A stretch of 64,000 bases of DNA from Novosphingobium lentum NBRC 107847 (GCF_001590965.1 NZ_BCTW01000011.1:85710-149709), one strand, 5' to 3'; shown: positions 44,379 to 54,593, numbered from the stretch's first letter. Notes: generated from the sequence alone by a model not told the origin. A program made the numbers and translations.

Positions 44379-47300
44379 ATGCGCACCTCAGCCTCAGCCC
44401 TTGAACTCGATTTTACCGAACCTTCGATCACCGCCGCCAGGGCGGTAGCGGACACCATTGCCAGGAATGGCTCACTCACACGCGAGACGCTGCTGTGGGT
44501 CATGGAAACGGCCTATGGCTGCTCGTCCGCCGACGGACGCTGGTCGCTCCGCGACGCTTACGACATGCTCGAACTCGCTCAAGTGTTGTACCTTGAGGGA
44601 GCCGACCTGCCTACGGCCCCCCTCACCTGCTTAGCGGCACTGACGGATCTGGTTGCCGGTCTCCCGACGCACACGGTGCGCAGCGAGGAGCAGATCGCAC
44701 TCCAGCAATTCTCCACACCCGTGCCGATCGCCTACCTCGCGACGCTCGCCGCCCGCGTCGCCTCTACCGATGTGGTGTTGGAGCCCTCTGCCGGCACCGG
44801 CCTTCTTGCTGTCTTTGCGCGGCGCATCGGCGCTCGCCTCATCCTCAACGAGCTCGATCCAGCACGAGCCGGGATGCTCGAAGCAGCCTTCCCTGGGTTC
44901 CCGGTGAGCCGGCACGACGGTGAGCTGATCCACGATCTGCTGCCGCGATCGATCAGCCCAACCGCCGTTCTCGTCAACCCGCCCTTCTCGCGCAGCATTG
45001 GCCGCCATGCCGACCCGCTCGCCGCGTTCCGCCACCTTCGTGCCGCTCTCATGCGGCTCGCGCCGGGAGGCCGCTGCGCCGCCATCCTCCCTGATCGCGT
45101 CGATACATCGAGCCGCGCCTGGTCCAAGGCGATCGAGGGGTGTGCTTTGACATTGCACCTCGAGCTGCCCGGAAACGCCTACGCGAAGCATGGCACTAGC
45201 CAGACCGTGAAGATCATGGTGCTCGAAAAGGGTACCGGGGATCATGCCGAGCTGATCCGATCCGGTTCGCTCGCCGAGGCTCTCGCGGCCATCACCGCGC
45301 CGACCGCGCCTGTCAGGGTGCCGTCGGTGCAGCACCTCGCGCGCCCGAGCGCGCGTGGATCGCTGCTAGGCGGTCTCGCCAACAAACCGCGCCTAACGGC
45401 ACCTTCGCCCAAGGTCGCGCAGTCGCTCGCCGCGGTCGACATCACTTACACCGTCTTCGCCGAGCCCGTGTCGACGGGGGAGGCCGTCGGTGTCTACCTG
45501 CCCTATCGGCCGAGCCGCGTCGCGATCCCCTGCTCGTCCGCGCATCCGACCGCGCTGGTGGAATCGATCGCGATGGGATCGATCACCGCGCCCCGGCCAT
45601 CCTACGTCCCTCGGCTCCCGACGCAGGTCGTCGACAGCAAGGTGCTCTCAGACGCTCAGCTCGAAACGCTGATCTACGCTGGCGACGCCTTCGAGCGCGA
45701 CATCCCCGGCCTGTTCAAGCCCGTCGAAGAGGGCCTGTCGCTCACGCCCGATGAGGAAGGTCGCCCCTATCGGACCGGCTTCTTCCTCGGCGACGGCACC
45801 GGCGCCGGCAAGGGCCGCCAGGTTGCAGCCATCATCCTCGATCAATGGCTTCGCGGACGCCGCAAGCATATCTGGATCTCCAAGACCGAGACGCTGCTCG
45901 AGGATGCGCGTCGTGACTGGACTGCGGTCGGCGGTCTCGCGCTCGACATCCAGCATCTCAACCAGTGGAAACTCGGTATACCCGTCGGCGCAGCCGAAGG
46001 CGTCCTCTTCCTGACCTATGCGACGCTGCGCTCCAATCGCGGGGACAAGGGCACGCGGCTCCAGCAGATCCTCGAATGGGTCGGCGACGATTATGACGGC
46101 ATGGTCGTGTTCGACGAGGCGCACGAGATGGCCGGTGTCGCGGGCGGCGAAGGCCGCTTCGGCACCAAGGACGGCTCCGACCAGGGCATCGCGGGCGTCC
46201 GCCTGCAGAACCTTCTGCCCCGCGCCCGCGTCCTCTACGTCTCCGCGACCGGTGCGTCGGACGTCAACAATTTGGCCTATGCCACTCGGCTCGGCCTATG
46301 GGGACCGGGGACGGCGTTTGCCGATCGCCGCACGTTCGTCGACAGCCTGCGCCGTGGCGGTATCGCGGCGATGGAGTTGATCGCGCGCGATCTGAAGATG
46401 CAGGGCCTTTATGTCGCCCGTGCGCTCAGTTTCGCCGGTGTCGAGTACGACATCCTCGAACACCGCCTCACCCCCGACCAGATCGAGGTCTATGACGCTT
46501 ATGCGGACGCATGGGCGATCATTCATGCCAATTTGCGCGCCGCGCTCGACGCCACCCGCGTCACGGACAGCTTCTCCAACGACACCTATAATAGCGGCGC
46601 CAAGGCGGCCGCACTGTCGATCTTCGAGTCCACCAAACAGCGCTTCTTCTGTCAGCTTCTGATCGGCATGAAGCTGCCCTCGCTTATCCCGGCGATGCAC
46701 GCCGACCTGGTGCGCGGCGAGAGCGTCGTCATCCAGCTCGTCTCCACGTCCGAGGCGATGCTCAACCGGGCACTCGCCGCACTCAGCGTCGAAGAGCGCG
46801 CCAATCTCGACATCGAGCTTTCGCCGCGTGAGTTCGTCATGTCCTATCTGACTGCCGCCTTCCCGGTGCGACAGATGAAGACCTTTGTGGATGATACCGG
46901 CAAGACGCGCTCCGAGCCGATGTCGGACGAGGACGGCCGTCCCGTGTTCAGCCAGGAGGCGCTGGAGATGCGCGACAATCTGCTCGAGCAGCTCTGTGCC
47001 CTGCCCATCGTCGGTTCTGCCCTCGATCATATCATCGGGCATTTCGGCACGGACGCCGTGGCCGAGGTGACCGGGCGCAGCCGGCGCGTCATCATGGACG
47101 CGCACGGCCGTCAGCGCGTCGAAAGCCGTTCGCCCCGCACCAACCTTGCCGAAACCGACGCCTTCATGCGCGGCGCCAAGAAGATTCTGATCTTCTCCGA
47201 TGCCGGCGGTACCGGCCGCAGCTACCATGCGAGCCTCACCGCCGAGAACCAGTCGCGCCGCAACCACTATCTCCTCGAGCCCGGTTGGCGGGCTGACGCC

Positions 47301-48587
47301 GCCATTCAGGGCCTCGGCCGCACACACCGCACGCATCAAGCGACCGCGCCCCTGTTCCGGCCGGTGTCGACCGACTGCCGGGGCGAACGCCGCTTCATCT
47401 CGACGATCGCGCGCCGGCTCGACAGCCTGGGTGCGCTCACCCGCGGCCAGCGCCAGACGGGCGGACAGGGCCTGTTCGATCCGCGCGACAATCTGGAAAG
47501 CGATTACGCCAAGGAGTCGCTGGAAACCTGGTTCCGCCTGCTCGCCGACGGCAAGCTGCGCTCGACCACGCTCGACCAGTTCCAGAAGCTCACCGGCCTG
47601 GAGCTGGAGGGCGAAGGAGGCGGGCTCAAGGAAGACCTGCCGCCCATCCAGCGCTGGCTCAACCGGATACTCGCGCTTCGCATCGCGCTCCAGAACGCGA
47701 TCTTCGACGAATATCTTGGCCTGATCGAGGCCCGGATCGAAGCTGCCCGGGAAGCTGGCACGCTCGATCTCGGCGTGGAGAGCATCAATGCCGAGCGCAT
47801 CACCATCCTCGATCGCACCGTCATCCGGCGCGACCAGACCAGCGGCGCCGAGACCGAGATCCTCCGGCTCGAAACCGAGGAGCGCTACAAGCCGGTCCCA
47901 CTCGATCGCGCGTTGCGGATGCTCGGCGACGACTCGCGCCCGATCGTCAATCGCAAGTCGGGCAAGGCCGCGATCCGGTGCAGCACCTATTCGCTGACCG
48001 ACGACGATGGCGAGATCGTGCGCCGCTACGAGCTGGTCCGCCCGACCCGCACCGAGCGGATGCGCCAGGATCTTCTCCTCGAAACGATGTGGGAGGAGAC
48101 GACCGAGGAGGAATTCTCGGCATTGTGGCAAGCCGAGGTCGAGGAGATGCAGGGCAAGATTCGCACCAGCACGCTCTACCTCGTCACCGGGCTTCTCCTT
48201 CCCGTTTGGGACCGGCTGCCCGACGATCACGTCCAGGTTTGGCGCCTGAACACCGAGGACGGGCAGTCCTTCCTCGGTCGCATCGTCCCCGCGCCGCTTG
48301 TCTCGAAACTTGCGGACGCCTTCGGGATCGTCGCGACGATCACGGTGTCGGGTGAAGAGACGGCCAAGCACGTCATGACGACGGGCGAGATTTCAAGCGT
48401 CGGCGCGTACCGGCTGAAGCGCAGCCTGGTCGCCGGTCAGCAGCGCCTCGAACTGCTCGATTGGCCGCACACGCGCCTGGCCGAGCTGAAGGCGGCCGGG
48501 TGCTTCACCGAGATCATCCAGCACAAGACCCGCCTGTTCGTTCCCGTCGCGACCGCCGTCGCCGTGATCGACCGCATCACAGCCTGA
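44379..48587 (+). CDS. Strawberry-notch-family helicase/methyltransferase-like protein
   Basis: This very large (1402-residue) plasmid protein has an N-terminal SAM-dependent methyltransferase-like domain (VLEPSAGTGLLA near 135, VNPPFS near 200) and a strawberry-notch SF2 ATPase. The latter shows Walker A GDGTGAGKGRQVA near 470, motif II VVFDEAHEMAG near 577, then SATGASDVNNLAYATRLGLW, and motif VI IQGLGRTHRTHQ near 975. It could modify and remodel plasmid DNA or fend off host restriction. It is widely linked to ParB-like and ArdC genes on alphaproteobacterial plasmids. Large antisense frames opposite it are artefacts of GC-rich codons. Confidence 0.9.
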   Translation: MRTSASALELDFTEPSITAARAVADTIARNGSLTRETLLWVMETAYGCSSADGRWSLRDAYDMLELAQVLYLEGADLPTAPLTCLAALTDLVAGLPTHTVRSEEQIALQQFSTPVPIAYLATLAARVASTDVVLEPSAGTGLLAVFARRIGARLILNELDPARAGMLEAAFPGFPVSRHDGELIHDLLPRSISPTAVLVNPPFSRSIGRHADPLAAFRHLRAALMRLAPGGRCAAILPDRVDTSSRAWSKAIEGCALTLHLELPGNAYAKHGTSQTVKIMVLEKGTGDHAELIRSGSLAEALAAITAPTAPVRVPSVQHLARPSARGSLLGGLANKPRLTAPSPKVAQSLAAVDITYTVFAEPVSTGEAVGVYLPYRPSRVAIPCSSAHPTALVESIAMGSITAPRPSYVPRLPTQVVDSKVLSDAQLETLIYAGDAFERDIPGLFKPVEEGLSLTPDEEGRPYRTGFFLGDGTGAGKGRQVAAIILDQWLRGRRKHIWISKTETLLEDARRDWTAVGGLALDIQHLNQWKLGIPVGAAEGVLFLTYATLRSNRGDKGTRLQQILEWVGDDYDGMVVFDEAHEMAGVAGGEGRFGTKDGSDQGIAGVRLQNLLPRARVLYVSATGASDVNNLAYATRLGLWGPGTAFADRRTFVDSLRRGGIAAMELIARDLKMQGLYVARALSFAGVEYDILEHRLTPDQIEVYDAYADAWAIIHANLRAALDATRVTDSFSNDTYNSGAKAAALSIFESTKQRFFCQLLIGMKLPSLIPAMHADLVRGESVVIQLVSTSEAMLNRALAALSVEERANLDIELSPREFVMSYLTAAFPVRQMKTFVDDTGKTRSEPMSDEDGRPVFSQEALEMRDNLLEQLCALPIVGSALDHIIGHFGTDAVAEVTGRSRRVIMDAHGRQRVESRSPRTNLAETDAFMRGAKKILIFSDAGGTGRSYHASLTAENQSRRNHYLLEPGWRADAAIQGLGRTHRTHQATAPLFRPVSTDCRGERRFISTIARRLDSLGALTRGQRQTGGQGLFDPRDNLESDYAKESLETWFRLLADGKLRSTTLDQFQKLTGLELEGEGGGLKEDLPPIQRWLNRILALRIALQNAIFDEYLGLIEARIEAAREAGTLDLGVESINAERITILDRTVIRRDQTSGAETEILRLETEERYKPVPLDRALRMLGDDSRPIVNRKSGKAAIRCSTYSLTDDDGEIVRRYELVRPTRTERMRQDLLLETMWEETTEEEFSALWQAEVEEMQGKIRTSTLYLVTGLLLPVWDRLPDDHVQVWRLNTEDGQSFLGRIVPAPLVSKLADAFGIVATITVSGEETAKHVMTTGEISSVGAYRLKRSLVAGQQRLELLDWPHTRLAELKAAGCFTEIIQHKTRLFVPVATAVAVIDRITA

Positions 48588-48620
48588 CCGATCAAGGGCT
48601 CTCTCTCCGCCCGCCAAAGG

Positions 48621-48646
48621 GAGGGGAGGGAGCCTTCGGCTTTGTG
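48621..48646 (+). promoter_or_regulatory. Recurring 5' leader element, before the ParB-like gene
   Basis: GAGGGGAGGGAGCCTTCGGC followed by TTTGTG lies 64 bases before the ATG. It is the same element as at 44313 and 53343 with one base changed in the purine run. Confidence 0.65.
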
Positions 48647-48709
48647 GGTCTGATGAGCAGGCTCGCGTGACCGTCTGACGGCTACGCATATTCCAGATGG
48701 AGACGACCG

Positions 48710-50791
48710 ATGATCCAGTCCGTGAAGGTCAAGAACCTCTCGCTGTCGAAAGACAATGTCCGCAAAACCAACCGTGAAGCCGGCATCGATACCCTTGCCG
48801 CGAACATCGCCGCCCAGGGCCTGTTGCAGAACCTGATCGTCACGCCGCTCAAGAAGGCGGGCCATTTCACCGTGAAGGCGGGCGGACGTCGCCTGCGCGC
48901 TCTCCAGCTTCTGATCGAGCAGGGCACCCTCCCCGTCGATCATACCGTGCCCGTCCTGGTCCTCACCGACGATGACAATGCGATCGAGGCGAGCCTCGCC
49001 GAAAACTTCCAGCGCGTACCGATGAACCCGGCCGATGAATGCACCGCGTTCAATTTCCTGATCCAGAAGGGGATGACCGCCGAGGACGTCGCCAAGCGTC
49101 AGGGCGTGACCACCCGCTTCGTCGAACAGCGCGTGCGCCTCGCCGAGCTGGCGCCTTGCGTCTTCGAGGCGCTTGCCGCCGGCGAAATTACCCTCGGCGT
49201 CGCCCAGGCTTACGCCGTCACCAGCGACATCGACCGCCAAGCCCGCGTGTTCGCGCAAATGAGCACGTCCTACTATGGGGACACGCCCGACAACATCCGC
49301 CGCGCGATCCTCAACGGCACCGTCAAGGCGAACGACGCCAAGGCCCGGTTCGTGGGTCGCGATGCCTATCGCGCCGCAGGCGGTCGCATCGAGGGCGACC
49401 TGTTCGCCACTGAAGGAGACGAAAACTGGATCGACGTCGACCTGATCGAGACGCTCGCAGCCAAGAAGCTCGAGGCGGCCGCGGCCGAACTCGCGCATTC
49501 CGAGGGTCTCGCGTTCGTGACGCCGATCGCGGCAACCCACGTTCCCTACGACCTCGAGCGCCAGCTTCACGAGTTTCACGCCCCTGCCCGCGCCCTCACC
49601 GAGGACGAGCAGACGCGCGTGGAAACGCTGTCGGCCGAGAACGACCAGCTTGTCGAGCAGCTCGAATCGGTGTTGGCCGATGGCACTCCCGAGGCGCAGG
49701 CGGCGAACGATCGCATCGACGCGATCGAGCGTGAGCTGGAAACGATCGACGACGCCCGTCACGAGATTGATCCGGCGCTGAAGGCGCAGATCGGGACGTT
49801 CGTCTATATCGGCGGTGATGGCGAACCCCGCGTTCACACCCGGCTGTTCAGCGAGAAGCCGGTCGTGGATCCGAACGCCCCTCCCAAGACGACGGGGGGA
49901 GAAACCGGCGAAGGCGACGCCGGCGATGTCGAGCAGGGTTCGAAGCTCAGCGCTACGCTGATCGATGAACTGGCAACCCAGCGCCGCCAGATCCTCGTCG
50001 CCCACATCGCCAGCGATCCGGCGATGGCGCTCGACCTGACCATCTTCCTGATGGCGCAGAACGTGGTGTTCGAGCAGCACCATGTTCCCAACCACTCGAC
50101 GCTGAAGTCGAGCGCCGCGGGCTTCCCGATCTTCGGGTTCCGGGACGAAGGCTCCATGGCGTCGCAGACCATCGACGATCAGCGCCAGCGGCTCGACACG
50201 AGCTGGGCGGGTCACACGACGATGACCGAGCGCTTTGACGCCTTCCGGGCGCTCGACGACGAGGCCCGGGGCGCCTGGGTCGCCTTCTCGATCGCGCGCA
50301 CGCTGGAGCCGACCCTCAACGTCGCCGAGGGCTACCGCCAAAACGCCTTCCACGACCATCTCGGTCGCACGCTCGACATCCAGGTTGCGCAGTGGTGGCG
50401 GCCCACCGCCGAAAACTTCTTCGGCCGGGTGAAGAAGGGCATCATGCTCGACGCGCTCGAGGAGATTGGCGGGCCGATCCTGCGCGGCCGCTACAAGGAC
50501 GCCAAGAAGGGCGACCTTGCCGCGACGTGCGCGTCGCTGTGCAACGGCCAAGGCATCGTCGAGGCCGAGATCCGCGAGAAGGCGACCGCCTGGTTGCCCG
50601 ACGCGATGCGGTTCGACGCTGTCGAGAAACCGGCCAAGACGGCGCTACGCTCCAGCTTCGTCGATGGCGATGACGGGAACGATCCCGCCGAGGACGAGGA
50701 TACCGACATCGGCGACGTTGATGCCGATCTCGAGCCCGACGATCGCGTCGGCGATCAGGACGACGACCAGGATCTGAGCGAGGCGGCCTAG
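48710..50791 (+). CDS. ParB/RepB-like DNA-binding protein (large plasmid form)
   Basis: The first 130 residues are a ParB N-terminal domain (NLSLSKDNVRKTNREAGIDT, the phosphate-binding KAGGRRLRALQ, and ASLAENFQRVPMNPADECTA), followed by the HTH AEDVAKRQGVTTRFVEQRV. The remaining 450 or so residues are unrelated to partition ParBs and end in a very acidic tail (EDEDTDIGDVDADLEPDDR). These proteins accompany strawberry-notch genes on plasmids and may act in transfer or plasmid DNA protection rather than partition, which parAB at 41-42 kb already provides. Confidence 0.85.
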   Translation: MIQSVKVKNLSLSKDNVRKTNREAGIDTLAANIAAQGLLQNLIVTPLKKAGHFTVKAGGRRLRALQLLIEQGTLPVDHTVPVLVLTDDDNAIEASLAENFQRVPMNPADECTAFNFLIQKGMTAEDVAKRQGVTTRFVEQRVRLAELAPCVFEALAAGEITLGVAQAYAVTSDIDRQARVFAQMSTSYYGDTPDNIRRAILNGTVKANDAKARFVGRDAYRAAGGRIEGDLFATEGDENWIDVDLIETLAAKKLEAAAAELAHSEGLAFVTPIAATHVPYDLERQLHEFHAPARALTEDEQTRVETLSAENDQLVEQLESVLADGTPEAQAANDRIDAIERELETIDDARHEIDPALKAQIGTFVYIGGDGEPRVHTRLFSEKPVVDPNAPPKTTGGETGEGDAGDVEQGSKLSATLIDELATQRRQILVAHIASDPAMALDLTIFLMAQNVVFEQHHVPNHSTLKSSAAGFPIFGFRDEGSMASQTIDDQRQRLDTSWAGHTTMTERFDAFRALDDEARGAWVAFSIARTLEPTLNVAEGYRQNAFHDHLGRTLDIQVAQWWRPTAENFFGRVKKGIMLDALEEIGGPILRGRYKDAKKGDLAATCASLCNGQGIVEAEIREKATAWLPDAMRFDAVEKPAKTALRSSFVDGDDGNDPAEDEDTDIGDVDADLEPDDRVGDQDDDQDLSEAA

Positions 50792-50818
50792 CCCTCTCTA
50801 CCGCAGTTCGAGGCGACT

Positions 50819-50855
50819 GGGGCGGCACTCTTCGCGGAGTGTCGCCCCTCTTTTT
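50819..50855 (+). terminator. Rho-independent terminator after the ParB-like gene
   Basis: GGGGCGGCACTC and GAGTGTCGCCCC form a 12-bp stem with a G-T pair around TTCGCG, followed by TCTTTTTG. It is the strongest intrinsic terminator in this block and separates the ParB-like gene from ardC. Confidence 0.85.
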
Positions 50856-50931
50856 GTGACCCCGCACCGCCCTCTCCCAGAGGAGAGGATGCTGACGCGG
50901 GTTCGCCTCAACCAAATCAGGAGAACTTGCT

Positions 50932-51855
50932 GTGGCACAGACCACCGACAGACTGTCGCCTGCCGACATCATCACCAACACCATCATCGACAAGCTCGAG
51001 TCTGGCGTGCGCCCATGGGTCAAGCCTTGGCGCCCGGGCCTCGGCGGTCGTCCGTTGCGCGCGACCGGCGACCCCTACAAGGGCATCAACTGCTTCTGGC
51101 TGTGGCTCTGCGCCGAGGGTGCCGGCTACAACTCGCGCACCTGGATGACGTACAAGCAGGCCCAGGCACTTGGCGGCCAGGTCCGCGAGGGCGAACGCTC
51201 GCAGATCGCCATCTTCTACAAATCCTACAGCAAGACCGTGGAATCGCCGGTCACCGGCGACAGCTCGGACGAGATGCGCCGCGTGCTGCGCTCCTACGCG
51301 GTCTTCAACTGCGACCAGATCGACGGGCTCTCGGCCGACTTCTATCCGAGTCCCGTCAGCGCGGTGCCGCCCGCCGACGAACTGCCCGATCGCGCGCAGC
51401 GCTTCATCGATGCCTTGCCGGCGACGGTCCACATGCGCGGCGATCGCGCCTTCTACGATCGCATCGCCGACAGCATCACGATGCCGCCCGTCGAACTGTT
51501 CTCCACCCGCGCCTTTTTCGCTTCCACGCTGGCGCACGAGGCAGGTCACTGGAGCGGTCACCCTGACCGGCTCGACCGCGAGTTCGGCAAGCGTTTCGGC
51601 GACGACGCCTACGCTTTCGAGGAGCTGTGCGCCGAGATGACTTCCGCGCTGCTCGGCGCCGATCTTGGCCTGCCAACCTCGCACATCGACGATCACGCAG
51701 CCTATATCGGCTCGTGGCTGAAGGTGCTGCGCAAGGACTCGCGCGCCATCATGACCGCGGCCGCCAAAGCGGAAGCCGCCGCCGGATACCTGCTGCGCGC
51801 GACCGGCCTCGCCGCCTCGGACGAGCCCGAGGACCAGATCCGTGAAGCGGCATGA
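50932..51855 (+). CDS. ardC: ArdC-type antirestriction protein (zinc metallopeptidase fold)
   Basis: This 307-residue protein has an N-terminal ssDNA-binding ArdC domain (IITNTIIDKLESGVRPWVKP, RTWMTYKQAQALGG) and a C-terminal zincin domain with HEAGH at 202-206 and a following EELCAE glutamate. ArdC proteins protect an incoming plasmid from host restriction. It starts with GTG after AGGAG. The gene follows a strong terminator, so it has its own promoter, and it is coupled to the next gene by ATGA overlap. Confidence 0.92.
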   Translation: MAQTTDRLSPADIITNTIIDKLESGVRPWVKPWRPGLGGRPLRATGDPYKGINCFWLWLCAEGAGYNSRTWMTYKQAQALGGQVREGERSQIAIFYKSYSKTVESPVTGDSSDEMRRVLRSYAVFNCDQIDGLSADFYPSPVSAVPPADELPDRAQRFIDALPATVHMRGDRAFYDRIADSITMPPVELFSTRAFFASTLAHEAGHWSGHPDRLDREFGKRFGDDAYAFEELCAEMTSALLGADLGLPTSHIDDHAAYIGSWLKVLRKDSRAIMTAAAKAEAAAGYLLRATGLAASDEPEDQIREAA

Positions 51856-52823
51856 TCGGTCAGGCCGCCCGCCCCGACCTCGGCGCCTACCGGCGCTTCG
51901 TCGTGGCGTTCAGCGGCGGCAAGGACAGCCTTGCCGCCCTACTCCACCTTCTCAGCCTCGGCGTGCCAGCGCACGCCGTCGAGCTGCACCATCATGATGT
52001 CGACGGCCACGGCCCGACCTTCATGGATTGGCCGTGCACGGCAGGGTATGTCCGCGCGATCGCCGATCACCTCGGTATCCCCATCTACTTCTCGTGGCGG
52101 GAAGGCGGCTTCGCGCGCGAGCTGGCCCGCGCTGACGCGCCGACCGCGCCTATCCTGTTCGAGACACCGAACGGCATCGGCCTGGCCGGCGGACACGGAC
52201 CTGCCGGCACGCGCGGGCTCTTTCCCCAGACCTCGCCCGATCTTCGGGTGCGCTGGTGCAGCCCCGTCCTCAAGATCGACGTCCTCGCGGCCGGGATCCG
52301 TAATCAGCCTCGCTTCCTTGATGGCCGCACGCTGGTCATCACCGGCGAGCGCGCCGAGGAGAGCCCGTCTCGCGCGCACTACGCGTCGTTTGAACCACAC
52401 CGAACCTCTACCCGCTCGCGTTCGGTCGACCATTGGCGCCCGGTCCATGACTGGACCGGACGCATGGTTTGGGACGCCATAGCCGCGTCGACCATCCGGC
52501 CCCACCCGGCGTACGTCCTGGGATGGGGCCGCCTCTCGTGTCGTGCCTGCATCTTCGGATCGGCTCACCAATGGGCGACGCTGCGCCTCCTCTTTCCGGA
52601 GGCATTTGGCCGGATCGCGGCCCGCGAGACGGCAAGCGGCAAGACGATCCACCGTACCCTGAGCGTAGCCCAGCTCGCGGATCGCGGCACCCCGTTCCCC
52701 TCAGCAACCTTGCACCCGCAAGAGCTGGCGCAGGCGGATGATCCGGACTGGCGGCTCCCCATCCTGACCCAGCCATGGGCGCTCCCCGCTGGTGCGCTCG
52801 GCGATAGCGCCGGGCCGATTTGA
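51852..52823 (+). CDS. PP-loop (PAPS reductase-like) protein
   Basis: This 323-residue protein has the PP-loop ATP-pyrophosphatase motif VVAFSGGKDSLAAL (SGGKDS at 21-26) and an adenylate-binding RWCSPVLKID block. Cysteines in RLSCRACIFGS could hold a metal or sulfur. Such plasmid proteins are usually annotated as phosphoadenosine phosphosulfate reductase but resemble DndC and tRNA thiolases more than sulfate-assimilation enzymes. It is translationally coupled to ardC (ATGA). The substrate is unknown. Confidence 0.8.
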   Translation: MIGQAARPDLGAYRRFVVAFSGGKDSLAALLHLLSLGVPAHAVELHHHDVDGHGPTFMDWPCTAGYVRAIADHLGIPIYFSWREGGFARELARADAPTAPILFETPNGIGLAGGHGPAGTRGLFPQTSPDLRVRWCSPVLKIDVLAAGIRNQPRFLDGRTLVITGERAEESPSRAHYASFEPHRTSTRSRSVDHWRPVHDWTGRMVWDAIAASTIRPHPAYVLGWGRLSCRACIFGSAHQWATLRLLFPEAFGRIAARETASGKTIHRTLSVAQLADRGTPFPSATLHPQELAQADDPDWRLPILTQPWALPAGALGDSAGPI

Positions 52824-52850
52824 ACAACTTTCCAATGATAGGAGACAACA

Positions 52851-53309
52851 ATGGTCGACCGTGTGGCAGCAACGATTACGATAGGCGGCACCCTCCCCTC
52901 CTCCCTTCTCGAAACCTTCGTCGGGCTCATCGAGGATGAGGCGCTGGCGCCCGAATGGGACGGCGAACCCTTTACCGTCGCGGACCTGCCCGCAGATGGT
53001 CCACTCATGCTGATGGCGAGCGAAGTTGCGTGGGGCGAATTCAGGGAGCTCGAAAGCTTCTGTGTCGAGCATCGCCTTCCCTTCGCGCGCTGGCACCAGT
53101 CCAACTGCGGATCGTGGGGTGCCGAGCGAGCTGTCTTCACCGGTGCAGGCGAGGTGCGAACCTATGCGGCGACCGACGACGATACCGTGATGATCGACCG
53201 TGAAACCGTCACAGGGCTGGGTTCGGTGAAGGCGATCCTCGATTATCTCGACACGGCAGACTCCGTCCCGCGCCACTTCCAGATCGTGCCCGGTCTCGCC
53301 GCGTCCTAG
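52851..53309 (+). CDS. Hypothetical plasmid protein
   Basis: This 152-residue acidic protein is not recognised. It has mixed alpha/beta regions and no motif or membrane segment. The ribosome site AGGAGA lies 7 bases upstream. It is encoded 27 bp after the PP-loop gene, probably in the same operon as ardC. Confidence 0.7.
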   Translation: MVDRVAATITIGGTLPSSLLETFVGLIEDEALAPEWDGEPFTVADLPADGPLMLMASEVAWGEFRELESFCVEHRLPFARWHQSNCGSWGAERAVFTGAGEVRTYAATDDDTVMIDRETVTGLGSVKAILDYLDTADSVPRHFQIVPGLAAS

Positions 53310-53342
53310 CCGGCCGATTGCCGGTCATTCCATGCCCCGGTG

Positions 53343-53369
53343 GAGGAGAGGGAGCCTTCGGCCTTTGTG
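53343..53369 (+). promoter_or_regulatory. Recurring 5' leader element, before the 53401 gene
   Basis: GAGGAGAGGGAGCCTTCGGC followed by CTTTGTG occurs 32 bases before the ATG. It is identical over 20 bases to the copy at 44313. Confidence 0.65.
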
Positions 53370-53400
53370 AGCGCGTCCCGGCGCTCCGGAGGTTTTTCCC

Positions 53401-54036
53401 ATGTTCTACGACACGCTCTATCGCCACAATCAGGCGCTTTCGCCCGCAGGTCTCGAGTCCGTTCCGAACGCGCTGCACGCGCTCAACGCCGCAGTCGACG
53501 ACTGCCGGCGCGCAGGCAAGTCGATCGCTGTCGATGCGTCGATCCTTCTGCTGGTCCGCAACCTGGCCGACGTCGCCGAGCGCACGGCACCCAGCATCAG
53601 CGAATTGCGTCTTCAATGCCGACTGGATCGCTCGGCCGTCGAGGCGTCTCCGGCGTTACTCGACATCGCTGGCAACTCGGTTGGCGGTGACTATCCGGCC
53701 AAACGCACCTTCCACTATCAGGCGCGCCGCGCGCTCGCCCGTCTCGCGGAGGTGATCGGGCTCGACCCGGACGATGCGTTCATCAACACGGCTATGGGCC
53801 GCGACGATGACGACGGCACCAGCGAGCTGCGGCACGTGGACCTATCGATCCGTGTGGTGCCGCGCAGCTTCCTTCCTGACAGCGAAATCACGTTCAACCG
53901 CTGCCGGAACGGCGAACCCGCTGGACAGGTCCACCGGGCGCCGATTGCCGAACTGCTGGACACCGCGGCGTTCCAGCGTCGGCTCACCGCCACGATCGGC
54001 GACATAGGCGCTCCGCGCCTCGCCGCCGCTGCCTGA
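53401..54036 (+). CDS. Hypothetical plasmid protein (211 aa)
   Basis: The family is not recognised. The N-terminal half is helical (LHALNAAVDDCRRAGKSIAV). The C-terminal half contains VVPRSFLPDSEITFNRCRNG and ends in an Ala-rich run. CGGAGG precedes the ATG. The last 60 or so codons and the bases after the stop are duplicated in decayed form at 54601-54797. Confidence 0.7.
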   Translation: MFYDTLYRHNQALSPAGLESVPNALHALNAAVDDCRRAGKSIAVDASILLLVRNLADVAERTAPSISELRLQCRLDRSAVEASPALLDIAGNSVGGDYPAKRTFHYQARRALARLAEVIGLDPDDAFINTAMGRDDDDGTSELRHVDLSIRVVPRSFLPDSEITFNRCRNGEPAGQVHRAPIAELLDTAAFQRRLTATIGDIGAPRLAAAA

Positions 54037-54062
54037 TCCCCGCATACGCTGGAGACGCCATC

Positions 54063-54593
54063 ATGGCCGATTATTATTCGCAATGCGTCGTATCGCCGAT
54101 GCTTCCACTCGCCCATCTCACGGCGGCCGAGCAGCTCATTCTCCGCAACATATTCGACTCCGAGATCGACGGAGACGAGCTCTACCTGTTCGCCGAGATC
54201 GGACGAAACACCATGATCGATCTCGAACTGCCCGACATGCTGGCCGCATTGGCTGCAACGGGCGTCGCCTCGGCTGCCACGCGACTGCTCAGCAAGGCGG
54301 TCGCGGAATTGCCCGAGGGCGAGACCGCCGCCGAAATCGAACTCGACGACGAGTGGATCGAGATCCTTCAGGAGATTGTGCGGCGGTCAAACGCACTGAC
54401 CTTCGTCACGATCGAGACTGGCTTCAACTGCTCCAAGATGCGTCCGGACGGTTTTGGCGGCGCGGCGATGGTGATCACGGCGGACACGGTCGACACCATG
54501 TCGACCAGCCAGTTCATCGACGAAACCCTGTCAGCGCGACTGGGGACAACCAACCGCTCGTCACCGCTCGAGGGAGGGATATCCGCTCCCTGA
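54063..54593 (+). CDS. Hypothetical plasmid protein (176 aa)
   Basis: This is an acidic protein of unknown family with AEQLILRNIFDSEIDGDELY and a C-terminal sheet-like region (MVITADTVDTMSTSQFIDE). GGAG precedes the ATG. The last residues (TTNRSSPLEGGISAP) run into the duplicated segment that follows and may not be original. Confidence 0.65.
   Translation: MADYYSQCVVSPMLPLAHLTAAEQLILRNIFDSEIDGDELYLFAEIGRNTMIDLELPDMLAALAATGVASAATRLLSKAVAELPEGETAAEIELDDEWIEILQEIVRRSNALTFVTIETGFNCSKMRPDGFGGAAMVITADTVDTMSTSQFIDETLSARLGTTNRSSPLEGGISAP

Noticed and set aside
46296..48371. Very long antisense open frame (691 codons) opposite the strawberry-notch gene
   Set aside because: Its sequence is low-complexity Arg/Gly/Asp-rich, typical of the antisense frame of a GC-rich gene, and the plus-strand gene has clear motifs throughout.
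48437..50551. Antisense open frame of 704 codons opposite the ParB-like gene
   Set aside because: Same artefact: no motif and no ribosome site, and the plus strand encodes a recognisable ParB domain.
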